Shown here: one piece after another, positions 45,538 through 57,907 of the stretch
Position numbering within the stretch: position 1 is the stretch's first letter
Layout: each line of letters opens with the position of its first letter
Origin: Sambucus nigra
Lineage: Eukaryota > Streptophyta > Magnoliopsida > Dipsacales > Adoxaceae
Assembly: GCA_949130495.1 (NCBI GenBank)
Contig: OX422217.1
Location: 580,233,606-580,297,605, forward strand
Direction of reading: 5' to 3'
Length of the DNA stretch: 64,000 bases
Notes under the pieces: model-generated
What the model was told of the DNA's origin: nothing
What the model saw: only the letters and a program-made list of their open reading frames with translations
The model's database searches: none
Made by a program: the position numbers and the translations under genes

Positions 45538-45552
45538 GCTTTGATACCAATT
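45538..45552 (-). other. Primer-binding site of the Sirevirus-like element
   Basis: On the minus strand TGGTATCAAAGC lies next to the 5' LTR, one base from the initiator-Met type TGGTATCAGAGC. A closer match, TGGTATCAGAGT, lies outside the other LTR at about 40108-40119. Confidence 0.8.
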
Positions 45553-47149
45553 TGTAAAGGACATGACCCCAATTTTAAAATCTTACACAAAAAGTAATTC
45601 AATTTTCTTTTTGAGATGCGAAAGCGAGATGGTTTAATTAAACACACACAAACACCAAATTTTAATTTCTTTCAAATTAAAATTAAACCAAGTGAAATTA
45701 GATTAATCAACAAATACATATTTCACTTAAACAACTTAATTCAAGGCAAGTCCTAGAAATTTGCCTAATTCATATTTTCAATATTACAATAATAGGCCAA
45801 ACCAATTTTAACAAATTAAAGTTAATGACTTGAATTAAATGATTTTTTACCCAAATTAAATTTGCACCAAATTAAGTAAGTAGTGATTTAAACCAATTTT
45901 ATCTTTTTACCTGAGCATGCGTTCTAGGTGATTTTTCAAAAGATAAAATAAATAAATAACCACTACACCGCGATATACGAGGAAAAACCCACAATGGAAA
46001 AAAACCTCGGACGACCCTAGCCTTAAGTCCACTAAGTATGGTTTTACAATTACAAGATAGATGACTTACTTCCTCGACTCGACTCCTTTCAAGCCTTGAC
46101 GCGTCTTCTTGTAAACACCTTCGCCTAGTCGACAACCCGAAACTCCACCTGAACCTTGGAATTCACCAATGAGACTTTAGGAACACCGTCAACCACACAT
46201 GGTGCCTTTCACCATGTGAGAATGCCGCAGCACAACAACGAACTTCCTCTTTGAGGGATGTAGAAGCAAACCCAAACGAAATCTTCAACTCTGTAGAGTA
46301 AACCCGGTGCCAAACACTCGAAGCAAGATATTTATATGGAAACTTGGAATAAAAAAAAACTATGGGTGAAAACAAAAGTGTTTAAGAATTTTGTCTTTAA
46401 AAATAAACACTCAAAACATGAACTTTTTCATTTGAAGTTGAACTCTCTAAAAATCTCTCTAGGAGATGGAGGAATGTGAAAAAGTTTATTTGAAAAGGTT
46501 GGTTCCTCACATATTAATTCTGTCGAAAGTTAGTGGGGAAAAATTAGTGGGATAGAGGTGAAAAACTGCCAAAAATAGCCAATTGATTTTCCCACCAAAA
46601 ATCTCGTTCGAACGAGATTTTCTTTCAAACGAAGTCTCGTTCGAATGACCCTTCTAACGAAGTTCCAGTGGCATGTTGAGAAAACTCATTGGAAAACTCT
46701 TTCGAACAACATTATTGTTTGAACTCATTCGAAGGACATTCTCATTCGAACGAAAAGCTCGTTCGAACGATAATATTGAACGAACTTCGAGAATGCTTAA
46801 AATTCAATTTTTAGCCCAGAAACTTTATTTTAAAGTTTTAAAGAAATCTTCAGAAAATAAACAACAGTTTAAAAAAAGTTACACCCAATAAATATTGTTC
46901 CAAGTTCCTCTATAAATATGTAATGCATTCATACCTTAGGAGTAAATGGAACACATGTGGTTGACGTATAAATGAGTCACAACATACTCGACATTTGATG
47001 AAGCTTTATACTCTTGGCTGCTACATCTTCAACTTTAGAATGTCATAAGTTTGAAGAATGGTCAAGAACTTTATCCTATGACTCAAACGTTTTTGTCCGA
47101 AATTGAGCCAAAACAATAAAGGACTCAATTGAAAATTTGTGTCCTTACA
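45553..47149 (-). repeat. Right (5') LTR of the Sirevirus-like element
   Basis: Matches 40122-41664 and is about 54 bases longer. It begins TGTAAAGGACATGACCCC and ends TTTGTGTCCTTACA. The palindrome cluster is at 46608-46790. Confidence 0.93.
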
Positions 47150-47231
47150 AAATCACAAACCAATATTATATGTTGAAATCTCTGATTAAACTTTGTCTCA
47201 CAGCAAAATGGAATCCACCGTGCCAAACCAA
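47150..47231. repeat. Diverged copia LTR fragment E (middle piece)
   Basis: AACTTTGTCTCACAGCAAAA, TGGAATCCACCGTGCC and AAACCAA match 39988-40030. The match continues after the family F element at 57908. The segment ends with ACCAA, the target duplication of that element. Confidence 0.75.
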
Positions 47232-47393
47232 TGTGACACCCCACCCAATTAAATATCGGGTGATCAGTCCTTTATTAAATTAAAATAAGTTTCTCATCTG
47301 GTTCATTCTTAGCATCACTATCAAAAATCATATTAAGCACTAGTCACATATTAGTTAATTAAGTAGGTGTCAAATTTTATCTTGCATTAAACA

Positions 47394-47424
<31 letters not shown>

Positions 47425-50157
47425 TGCGAAAACTGATATAAACATTCACACAATTATAGAGTCTAAATCACCCCAAGTAAATAAGTCAATAAAGTCTTGT
47501 CGAATAAACCATCGGCTAAAAATAATAAATCCAATTGATAAGAAATAGTCTGAATACAAGTCTGAACAGAAAACCTGAATAAGTAAAGTCTAAAGGGGGC
47601 AACATGTCCAACTTAAATGCTGAAATAAACTCCCACACTAGGAACGAAAGATAGAAGCATTAAATCAAAACCCTGCAAGCCTCCACAGTGTTGCAGCTAT
47701 ACGTCCCTGTAACGAATACTTAAGTCTAGAATCCCTGTGGCTAGACACCTAAAAGGTTTTGAAAATATTTTATAGCAAGGGTTAGAACCCAAAACATTTT
47801 GAAAATATTTATCACAATTTAAAATAAGTCATTGATTACACATGTTTTGTTCACGTACACTCCCTTGAGTGTCCTCACCTCTCAACTATTGTGAAAGCCT
47901 AACGTTTCTACTTAGCCCATCTAACCATGCCACCCAAGCTAACTAGAGATAAGTATCTATCTGCATTATCGATAGGCAAATGTTCCCGTACCGCCCATAT
48001 GGTACGCTATTCGAATTAACATAATTCATATTTTATTATCTTCATAGGTAATATTTCACACATGTTATTATATTTTCATGTAACTAAGTCTCTCTCTACT
48101 TAATTTACTTCTTAAATATACCATATCTACTGACTATTATCACATGTAAGTAGAATATTCACACTCGTGTATATATATAAAACACACTAATATATATACT
48201 ACTACGACGTCTCTCAAGTTGACCACCATGAAAATAGGCGTACTCTACTATCGGTCCATATACCTCTCGCACCATAATAAGGGCTATTGGTTGGGTATGT
48301 CTCCTCCAACCCAACATAATATAACAAGAAATGGAGGTGAACATAGTTCTAAGCCTTTGGGCTATGCACATACCTAACATACCCAAATGACACGCCGATC
48401 CCACTAATACACGTCACATAGTGAGCCTCCCTAAGTTCTATGTTCTGGGGCACAATCCAGACCTTACTGGAATTGTCAAGGTGGAATCGCCCAATGCGCC
48501 AGAACCTCCGTGATAGCAATCAATGTAGGCATGTGAACATTCATCACACTTCACAAGATAGGTGTACACGCAACCTATATATTCATTTATTCAATAGGTG
48601 TACACAAAAGCTAAGCCTTACTTCGTAAGTAGTATTTATCCCTCGAATACTCACCGTACTATCGTGTTACGAATATTCTCACTATCGTAATTAATCAAGA
48701 TTTATTCTTTACTCTAAGGGTCCTAGTTACCCCTTCTATGAACTCGAAGCTAACTCAATCATACACCACTGGTATACTCACAAGTTTATTCGAAACATAT
48801 ATAATTTATTCTCATTCTCACTAATTAATTATTTTACTATTTAAGCCCAAATAAATCTAGCCTTAACTCTCTCAATAAGAATACTACATGCTCCTATTAA
48901 GGACCTACTGTAATCCCACAAGTCCCTCATAATGATTTAAAGAGGCCCTAAGGATCACCCAATCATTTACACAAAGTTTAAAGGCTTAAATAGGCAAAAT
49001 AAGAAATTATGGGCAAACTGGATCAATTTGCTCTATGGCCGAATCGATTCGCCTTTGTCTTCTTCCTCTACGCAAGTGCATTTTTCACCATTATCATTAA
49101 GATAACTATTATGTTTCTCAACCAAATTTTAAACCAATTATCTCAAATCTTTTCTACCTATATTAGGATGGTTTCTAAGAAAATTTAACATCAAAATATT
49201 TAGATTTCCATTCAAGAACGGATTGAATCATCTACTTGTTAAAAATCCTAGTTTTCAATATTCTCCATTAATATTCACATAAAAACCCAGATTAATTCGT
49301 GATCATTAACACATAACCTTTGATTTATTATCCTTTACAGATGTTAAACCAAACTACATGCCATTCCTACCCAAACATGCATTCAAATCATTTTTTTCCA
49401 AGAATATCAATTAAATCAATATATTTTGAAACCCTAACAACATGGGTATTATAACTTCAAAAGGATTGCAAATAAACACTTTCCTCTGATTAATAGTTTT
49501 TGATTTCATGATTTGAGTTGCTAAAGGTTGCCATCCCTTTCGATCCACACTTCTAGGATGACAAGGATGCAAGAACGAGGTTCAATTCTTCAAGGACTCT
49601 CTCTTAAGCTTAAAAAATGGACCCTCCTCCTTCTCCAATGGCCTCTATAGGTTTTCTATATTTTTAACCCAAGACTCTAACCTTTATAAGATGATATAAG
49701 GCTTGAAAATTCATAGCTCTCTTGGCACTAGGCTACTAAATGACTAAAATGCCCTCGAAAGGTACCGATTTAGTGCAAAATTGCCCCAGGACCCAAACAA
49801 TACCCTCGAGTATACTATTATGACTATTTCAACTATTTTGAAATCATCCGTGATCTCAAAATATTCATCTGAGTCACTCTACACAAATATACTATCTTGA
49901 CCTCAATTAGTCTACACGCAACTTTCGGTTGAGATACATTCTAATTACGCCAATATCACTCACTATGACGCGTAATAGTTTCCTTAAATCATTTACTATC
50001 CACTTAGTTTAATTCATAATATTAATTATTATCTCTCTCTCGATTAATATTTAATAACCACATGATCATTTAATTCAATTAAATTACGTCACTCATAATA
50101 TTTAAAGTAAACGAATTAAATACCGAATTAACAAAATTTGAAATACAAGGTATTACA
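47232..50157 (-). repeat. Left (3') LTR of element F
   Basis: 2,926 bases, on + from TGTGACACCCCACCC to ACAAGGTATTACA. An (AAT)n run lies at 47398-47423. It contains GGCCGAATCGATTCGCC near 49038, also present near 56770 in the other LTR. No coding. Confidence 0.95.
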
Positions 50158-50170
50158 TACTCCCCCCTTA
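50158..50170 (-). other. Polypurine tract of element F
   Basis: TAAGGGGGGAGTA on the minus strand, immediately upstream of the 3' LTR start TGTAATACC. Confidence 0.85.
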
Positions 50171-50189
50171 TAAAGGAATTTCGTCCCCG

Positions 50190-50660
50190 AAATTAGGTCA
50201 TACTTGTGGTAATAACTCTGGATACTGCTCTTGCATGCCATCCTCCTACTCATAAGTAAACTCGTCAACACTATGGTGTCCCCACAGAACTCTAACTATT
50301 GGCACCACTTTAGATTGTAGCTTATGCTCACTACGATCCAAAATAACCACGGGTCTCTACTCATACGCGATGTTTGGCTGCAAATAGATCTCCTCGAGTG
50401 GAATGTGCCAAAAATATCTCTCGCTCCTCCTGTGCTTCTTCAGCGATGCCATGTGAAACACATCACGTATCCACTGTAGATGCTCCGATAAACCCAATCT
50501 ATATGATACTATTCAAACTCTCTCATAATAGGGAAAGGTCCCACATACCTAGGTGATAACTTCCCATTCTTACTGAATCTCATGACCCCCTTCTTAAGAG
50601 ACACATGTACCAACACCTGGTCGCCAACCTCTAACTCACTGTGTCTCTGGTCTTCATTAT
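50190..50660 (-). pseudogene. Element F integrase tail and chromodomain-like C terminus
   Basis: Minus strand: MRFSKNGKLSPRYVGPF is the GPY/F region, followed by degraded sequence, then PVVILDRSEHKLQSKVVPIV and RVLWGHHSVDEFTYE with EQYPELLPQ. The last part matches the tail of plant chromovirus integrases (RVLWRxHxVEEATWE...YPxLF), thought to read histone marks and steer insertion. TAG codons replace Trp or Glu at several places. Confidence 0.8.
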
Positions 50661-51740
50661 CATAGCTCTTCTGCCTGTCCTGAGTAATTCAATTCTGTCC
50701 CTAAATTAGCTTGATCTTAGCAGTCATATCCTGTATTATCTCTGGCCCAATAAAATGTTATCCCCTACCTCTAACTAGCAAGAGGGCGAACAATAAGTCC
50801 TCGAATAATGTACCTCAAATGGTGCCATACCGATGGTAAATTGGTAAGAGTTGTGATACACAAACTCTACTAGTGGGAGATATCTCTCCCATCCTCCCCT
50901 AAATACCAAGATGCACATCCTCAACATGTCCTCCAATTTCTGATTAACCCTCTCAATTTGTTCGTCTATCTGTTGATGGTATGCGGTGCTCAACTACAAG
51001 TATGTGCCCATGGCCTCCTGAAAACTCTATCAGAAGTGAGACACAAGGATCTTATCATTATCAGACACAGTGTTAATCGGTACACCATGCATCTTAACTA
51101 TCTTCGCCATAAATAGTTGTGCATACTGCATCGTCTCAAAATCGGTGCGAACAGGCAAGAAATGGGCCACCTTGGTTAGACGGTCCACTATAACCCAAAC
51201 GGAATCATAACCTCTCTACGATGTTGGCAACTCTGTAATGAAATCCATCAAAATTCTCTCCCACTTCCACATGAGAATCTTCAATGGTTGTAACATCCCT
51301 GAAGGCCTCTGATGGTTTACCTTCATAAGTTGACAATTAATAAATTTTGAGACAAACTTGTCTATGTCCCACTTCATCCCTGACCACCATTACTGTCTCC
51401 TCATATCCTATTACATCTTATCCCTATCGAGATGTATCGCAAACCTCGAATCGTGAGACTCAGTCATAACCACATGCCTCAAATCCTCATCCTCTGGCAC
51501 GATGAACCTCCTATTAAAATGTAGGCCTCCCTCTAAGATGATTGAGTAAGATTTTGAACCCTTAGCTAATAATTAGTGCACCCTGTCCTGACAGTGCTGA
51601 TCCTTCGCATGTGCTATCACTATCTGCATGATAATCTCAGGAGTGATAGCTAAAACTGATATGCACACCCTAGTGATCTCATCATCGTGTCGAATGTCAC
51701 TCCACTTTGCCTTTTAGACCTCTGTTAACTTCCTCGTAGG
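50661..51740 (-). pseudogene. Element F integrase
   Basis: Minus strand: WERILMDFITELPTS carries the first catalytic Asp. VWVIVDRLTKVAHFLPVRTD follows, then VSDND with the second Asp, and STAYHQQIDEQIERVNQKLE keeps the Glu. LVEFVYHNSYQFTIGMAPFE completes the core. The wording is that of the plant Tekay/Del clade. Stops occur where Trp or Gln codons are expected. The zinc domain near 51600-51720 is poorly preserved. Confidence 0.9.
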
Positions 51741-52300
51741 TCATCGGCTTAACGCATTTGTATTTGTATTAGCCTTAGTAGGATACTGTATATCAAACTG
51801 GTAGTCCTTTACGAAGTCTAGCCACTGCCTCTGCCTCAAGTTTAGATCCTTCTGTGTGAAGATATACTGAATTGACTTATGATTCGTGAATAATGTAAAC
51901 TGCTCTCCCTAAAGATAGTGTCTCCATATCCTTAAAGAAAAAAATGACTGCTGCTAACTCAAGGTCATGGGTGGTATAATTCTTCTCGTGAGGCTTAAGC
52001 TTTCGAGACTCATAAGATATAGCCCCATCCTCTTCCTACAATACACCCCCAAGTACCAGTAAGGATACATCGGTATAGACTCAGTACTCTAATCCTCCCA
52101 TCGATAATGCATGTACAGGTGCTGACGTCATTTGTCCTATAGCTTATCAAAGGGTAACTGACAGTGATCACTCCACATAAATGGTACTCCCTTGTAGGTC
52201 AGGTTCATTAACAACCCCCCAATCTTCAAAAACCCTTTAATGAAATAGCGATAATAACTAGCCAACCCCAAAAAGTTATGAATCTCTGTCGGTGTCATGG
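51741..52300 (-). pseudogene. Element F RNase H
   Basis: Minus-strand peptides [20 protein letters not shown] and LNLRQRQWLDFVKDYQFDIQ (about 51900-51790) are diagnostic for gypsy RNase H (FTDHKSLQYIFTQKDLNMRQ). The usual Asp of FTDHKS is Asn here. Upstream frames are broken. It sits between RT and integrase in the normal order. Confidence 0.88.
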
Positions 52301-52930
52301 GATGTCTCGACTACTTCACTACTGAAACCTTTTTTGAATCAATAATAATGCCCCTATCGGACACGATGTGGCCAAGAAACTGTACCTCCGATAGCTAAAA
52401 TCCACACTTTTTGAATTTGGCATACAACTGATGGTCCCGTAGTGTCTGTAGAACCATACACAAATTCTCACCATGTTCCTCCTTAGTACGAGAGTAGACT
52501 AGAATATCTTCTATGAACACGATCATGAACTCGTCCAAAAACTCCTTTAATACTCTGTTCATGAGATTCATGAACACTAATGGAACATTAGTGAGCCCAA
52601 AGGGCATCACCTGAACTTGTACAACCCATACTGTGATAGGAAAGAGATATTAAGAATGTCCTCCTCTTGAATGTGTAACTGGTGATATCCTGATCTCAAA
52701 TCAATCTTGGAAAAGTACGTTGCTTCTCTTAACTGGTCAAACAGGTCATCGATCCTCGACAATGAATACTTATTCTGTATAGAGGCCTTATTATGTTCCC
52801 TGTAGTGAACACACAAGTGAAGTGAACCATTGCTCTTCTTCACGAATAATATTGGTGAACCCCATGATGATGTTTTTCGCCGAATGAAACCCTGACCCAA
52901 GAGTTGCTGAATCTACTCTCTCAACTCACA
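52301..52930 (-). pseudogene. Element F reverse transcriptase
   Basis: Minus strand: GQGFIRRKTSSWGSPILFVK, NGSLHLCVHYREHNK (usually LRMCVDYRELNK), YFSKIDLRSGYHQLHI with the first Asp, and [17 protein letters not shown]. The catalytic box reads [10 protein letters not shown], where active copies have FIDDILVYS, so one catalytic Asp is Glu. A frameshift at about 52605 separates the two halves. Confidence 0.92.
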
Positions 52931-53500
52931 CATCTCTCAAGGGGCCATACGGTCAGGTGCTCGGGCAATCAGTCTCAAACTCGGTGATGATATCTCCTAG
53001 AGTGTGTCCTCAAAATCTATCACAATTAGAATCGAGTCTAACATGATAACTACCTCCTTTGAGGTCTCCTCCTCAATGTAGTATAAGTGTGTGCACAGCT
53101 CTCCCTCAGGAAGAGGCATCTTCACTAAGAACATCTCTTGTCTTGGAATGATAAACACTATGGTCCTCTCGTAACCTTCCAATCAATACAGACCCCAAAT
53201 CATATCGTACCCCTCCATGTCTAACACTAGAAGGTCTGACGCTAAACTCAGTGTACCAATAATGATATTGACCCCTTTACAAGTCGAGTGTATAAATGAC
53301 CCACTACCCATTGGTGACTCTACACACATAAGGAGACTATTGGTTGTCTTTAATAAATCAAAAACTCTAGAAAATATGGTCCTAATAAATGAATGCGATA
53401 CCCATGTATAAAAAAGAATCCTACCCTCATACCCATGAATAGGAAATATACCCTCCATTGCTGGCGGCGCCTGAGGTGCTAATGGCAAAAGCATATCCCG
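52931..53500 (-). pseudogene. Element F aspartic protease
   Basis: Minus strand: ILFYTWVSHSFIRTIFSRV corresponds to LFDTGASHSFIS..FS in plant chromoviruses, with the catalytic Asp replaced by Tyr. SPMGSG and MEGYDMIWGLY (usually YDVILGMDWL) follow, then a GYERTIVFIIP linker to RT. Without the Asp it could not cleave Gag-Pol. Confidence 0.82.
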
Positions 53501-54740
53501 AACGTTATACACACGCCTGTGATGCATCTGGCCCTACTGCTGTTGTGGGGCTGGGGGTGCTCCTGCTACTTGAGGCATATATGCCTGTTCCCCTTGTTGG
53601 GCGTCCTATTGTGGTTACCCACCCTACTATGGGAAATCTCTCCTCTTATGACCCTTCTGGACACATATAAAGCACTTCCGCAGGAACTACCTCTGCCTTT
53701 GGCCCTTATGGCCCTGATGACCCCGGCCTTGCTGGCCACCTCCATAATTCTCTTGGCCCGAACGGCCTTGAGGAACCTGTTGCTTCTAATTAGGGCCCTG
53801 CTGACCCTGCCTGTAACCCTGGCCCTCTGGTCGGTGCCCTCCTGACCTGAACCTTTTGGCCTAATCCCCTTATTGGGAATCCTACCCCTACAGTCGATAT
53901 GACTTCTACTACGGTGCTTCGCTGGTACCACCCCCATTTGCCTTACCCAGATGGCTAGGCTCCACTCCTCTTTTGCTCCCCTTCACGTGGAAGCGATGAT
54001 CCTGATAGTGTACAAGAGTGGTATTGACAACATCAGTATATGTCACTAACGTAGGGTTGCCAATCAAGTACTGCCTCATCCTCTAGGCTAAACCGTCCAT
54101 AAACTTTACATTCTTTCGCTACGCATTTTTCACCTCGTTAGGCGCAAAATTTGCCAAATGGGTTAAATCCTCCTAATAATCAGCTATCGAGCGGTCATCC
54201 TATGATACCCCACTAAAATTTTCTGCATATCTGACCTAACTACTGGTGAAATGTATTTGAGATCGAATCGCACCCAGAACTCAGTAGTAGTCATCATATC
54301 TTTCTCCTATGCTGTGGTAATCGACTCCCACCAATGTAATGCTGCTCCAAATAGTTTGAAAGTAGCTAACATTTGTTTTTTCTCTTCACTACACACCACC
54401 ATACGCAGGTGGCAGTGTATATTCTTCTTCCATTGACATGTCGCAACTACATCAGTGCTACCCTAAAACTCGAGCGGGTGTCCCTTCTGGACGGTTCCTG
54501 ACTCTCTTACACGTAGATGGCCCTGACTGGGCCTGGATCTCTGATTCCATCGGTGACTATGCCAGGGGATGAGGGAAATGAACTTCCATGGCTGTCATAA
54601 CCGTATTAACCGCCTGCAACACTATCTCGCCCACTTGTGCAGTCGAAATCATCTTTGGTGGTAGATGTGCCTGTGGCTCCTATTGAGCCTCCTTCAACCT
54701 TTCCTTATCCTCTGCCTCTCCGCTCACTCTCCCCTCGATG
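53501..54740 (-). pseudogene. Element F gag
   Basis: The region downstream of the primer site encodes minus-strand gag in broken frames. An N-terminal part reads ISTAQVGEIVLQAVNTVM. Near 53660 CFICVQKGHKRRDFP is a decayed zinc knuckle (C-x2-C-x4-H-x4-C with two Cys replaced). Between them is a basic, Gln/Arg/Gly-rich stretch. The + strand ORFs at 53458-53845 are shadows of this gag. Confidence 0.72.
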
Positions 54741-54941
54741 GCATCTGAAAACAGATCAAATTGTATAAGTTCACAGTCAATAAAAAATTTAATAGTAGAA
54801 TCAAGATATCTCAAACATGTAAAGATAAAAAGAACACATAAAGATAAAAGCAACAGTCTTAATAATAGGGCTCTATATCAAAATAACGATGCCCTAAAAT
54901 CGTAGTAAGACGTACAGATCCTATGGAGACTAGAACCTAAT

Positions 54942-54953
54942 GCTCTGATACCA
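54942..54953 (-). other. Primer-binding site of element F
   Basis: TGGTATCAGAGC on the minus strand, two bases from the 5' LTR end, complementary to the 3' end of plant initiator methionine tRNA. Confidence 0.9.
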
Positions 54954-54955
54954 TC

Positions 54956-57902
54956 TGTGACACCCTGCCCAATTAAATACTAAGTGATCAGTCCTCTTTT
55001 AAATTAAAATATGTTTTTCATTTGGTTCATTCTTAGCATCACTGTTAAAAACTATATTAATTACTAGTCACATATTAGTTAATTAAGCCGGTGTCGAATT
55101 TTATCTTGCATTAAATAAATAATAATAATATGCGAAAGCTGAATTACAACATTCACACAATACTAGAGTTCAAATCACCACAAGTAAATAAATCAATAAA
55201 GTCTTGCCGAATAAACCATCGACTAAAAATACCAAACCAAATAATAAATCCAACTGGTAAGATATAGTATGAATACAAGTCTAAACTGAATAACTGAATA
55301 AGTAAAGTCTAAATGGGGAAACATGCCCAACTGAAATGCTGAAATAAGCACCTACACTAGGAATGAAAGATATAAGCATCTAATTAAGACCCTACAAGCC
55401 TCCACAGTGCTACAGATATATGACCCTGTAACGAACCCTCAAGTTTGGCATCCCTGTGGCTGGACACCTAAAAGGTTTTGAAAAGATTTTATAGCAAGGG
55501 TTAAAACCCAAAACATTTTGAAAATATTTAGCAAGTATTTATCACAATTTAAAATCAGTTATTGATTACACATGTTAGGTTGACGTACACTCTCTTGATC
55601 TTCCTCACCTCTTCACTATTGTGCAAGCGTAACGTTTTTACTTAGCCCATCTAGCCATTCCACCCAAGCTAACTAGACATAAGCATTTATCTGCACTATC
55701 GATACGCATATGTTCCCATACCTCCCATATAGTACACTATTCGAATTAACATCTTTCATATGTTATTATCTTCATAGGTAACATTTCACACACATTATTA
55801 TTTAATCATGTAATTAAGTCTCTCTGTACTTAATTTACTTCTTAAATATACCATATCTACTGACTACTATCACACGTAAGTAGAATAATGACACTAGTGT
55901 ACATATATAAAACACAATAATATATATACTACTACGATATCTCTCAAATTAACCACTATGAAAATAGGCATACTCTGCTATCAGTCCATGTACCTCTCGT
56001 ACCACAACATGGACTATTGGTTCGGTATGTCTCCTCGAACCCAACATCAAATAACAAGCAATGAAGGAGAACATAGTTCTAAGTCTTTGGGCTATGCACA
56101 TACCTAACGTACCCAAATGACATGCCGGTCCCACTAATACACGTGACATAGTGAGCCACCCTAAGTTCTATGCTCTGGGTCACAAATCCAGACGTCACTG
56201 GAATTGTCCAGGTGGGATCGCCCACTGCGCAAGAACCTTAGTGATAACAAGCAATGTAGTTATGTTAACATTTATCACAATTAACTAGATAGGTATTCAC
56301 TCAACCTATATATCAATTTATTCAGTAGGTCTACACATAACCTAAGCATTACTTCATACATAGTATTTATCCCTCGAATACTCACTATACTATCATGTTA
56401 CAAATATTCTCACTATCATAATGAAACAAGCTTTATTATTTACTCTAAGGGTCCTAGTTACCCCTTCTATGAATTCAGTAGCCAACTCAATCATACATCA
56501 CCGGTCTACTCACAAGTTTATTCGAAACATCTGTAATTTAGTCTCATTCTCACAAATTAATTACTTTACTATTTAAGCCCAAATAAATCTAGCCTTAACT
56601 CCTTCAATAAGACTACTACATGCTCCTACCAAGGTCCTATCGTAATCCAATAAGTCCTTTATGATGATTTAAAGAGTCCCTAAAGGCCACCTAATCATTT
56701 ACACAAAGTTTAAAGGCTTAAATAGGCAAAATAAGCAATTCTGGGCAAACCTAATCCATTCGGCCTTGGGCCGAATCGATTCGTTTTATACCATATCGTC
56801 TTCTTCCTGTATACAAGTGCGTTTGTCACAATTATCATTAAGATAACTCTCATGTTTATCCACCAAACTTGAAACCAATTGTCCCAAACCTTTTCTACAT
56901 GTATTAGGATGGTTTCTAATGAAAATTTAACATCAAAACATTAAGATTTTCATTCAAGAATGGATTGAATCATTTACTCATAAAAATCCTAGGTTTCAAT
57001 ATTCCCCATTACGATTCACATAAAACCCATATTAAATTCATAATCATTAATGCATAACCTCTGATTTCTTATCCTCTATAGATGTTAAATCATACTACAC
57101 ACCATTCCTACCCAATTATGCATTCAAACCATTCTTTTCTTCCAAGAATATCAATTAAATAAATATATTTTGAAACCCTTACAATATGGGTATTATAACC
57201 TCAAAAGTATTGCAAATAAACACTTTTCTTGATCCGTGGGGTCTGATTTCAGGATTTGAGTTGCTAAATTTTTCCTTCCCTTTGAATCCACACTCCTAGG
57301 ATGATAAGGATGAAAGAACAATGTTCAATTCTTGAAGGACTCTTTCTTAAACTTCAAGAATGAGCCATCCCCCTTCTCCAATGGCCTCTCTAGGTTTTCT
57401 ATCTTTCTAACCCTAGCCTCTAACTTCTACAGGATGATATAAGACTTGAAAATTCGTACCTCTATTGACCCTAGGCTACCAAATGACTAAAATGCCCTCA
57501 AACAGTACCGATTTAGTCCAAAATTGCCCCAGAACCCTAACAATACTCCCATGTATACTATTCCAACCCTTTTAAAATCATTCGTGACCTTGAAATCATC
57601 ATCCGAGTAACTCTACACAAATATACTATCTCAAACTTTATTATTCTACACGCAACTTTCGATTGAGATACAATCTAATTATGCCAATATCACTCGCTAT
57701 GACGCGTAATAATTGTCATAAATCATTTACTATCCACTTAGTGAATTTAATTCAGAATATTAATCATTATTTCTCTCGATTAATATTTTATAACCAAATT
57801 ATCATTTCATTCAATTAAATTACGTCACTTGTGTAATTTAAATAAACTAATTAAATACTGAATTAACTAAATTCGAAATATGCAGAAACACGGGGTATTA
57901 CA
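54956..57902 (-). repeat. Right (5') LTR of element F
   Basis: 2,947 bases, on + from TGTGACACCCTGCCC to ACGGGGTATTACA; matches 47232-50157. GGGCCGAATCGATTCG lies near 56770. Confidence 0.95.
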
Positions 57903-57907
57903 ACTAA

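Larger units (their letters stand above)
40122..47149 (-). mobile_element. Sirevirus-like Ty1/copia element with gag only
   Basis: LTRs at 40122-41664 and 45553-47149 flank 3.9 kb. On the minus strand the 5' LTR is the right one. A primer site like TGGTATCAAAGC (45538-45550) follows it, then gag, then a 2-kb stretch with no pol, several polypurine tracts and the left LTR. Long LTRs, an initiator-Met primer site, multiple polypurine tracts and two zinc knuckles are typical of Sireviruses. Protease, integrase, RT and RNase H are absent. The five bases outside the LTRs do not match (CAATT and AATCA), and a primer-site leader lies outside the left LTR. Confidence 0.82.
47232..57902 (-). mobile_element. 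Element F: Ty3/gypsy chromovirus (Tekay/Del-like)
   Basis: Two 2.9-kb LTRs flank 4.8 kb with minus-strand gag, protease, RT, RNase H, integrase and a C-terminal chromodomain-like segment. Target copies ACCAA (47227-47231) and ACTAA (57903-57907) differ at one base. The related sequence at 40020-40045 shows the site without the insertion (AAACCAACTCAATCG). LTR ends TGTAATACC...GGGTGTCACA, an initiator-Met primer site and GGGGGGA polypurine tract complete the picture. Every domain is mutated; the copy is inactive. Its LTR family also occurs at 1-690 and 27722-38243. Confidence 0.93.

Noticed and set aside
53458..53845. Two + strand frames rich in Leu/Pro
   Set aside because: Complement of the element F gag basic region and zinc knuckle; shadow frames.
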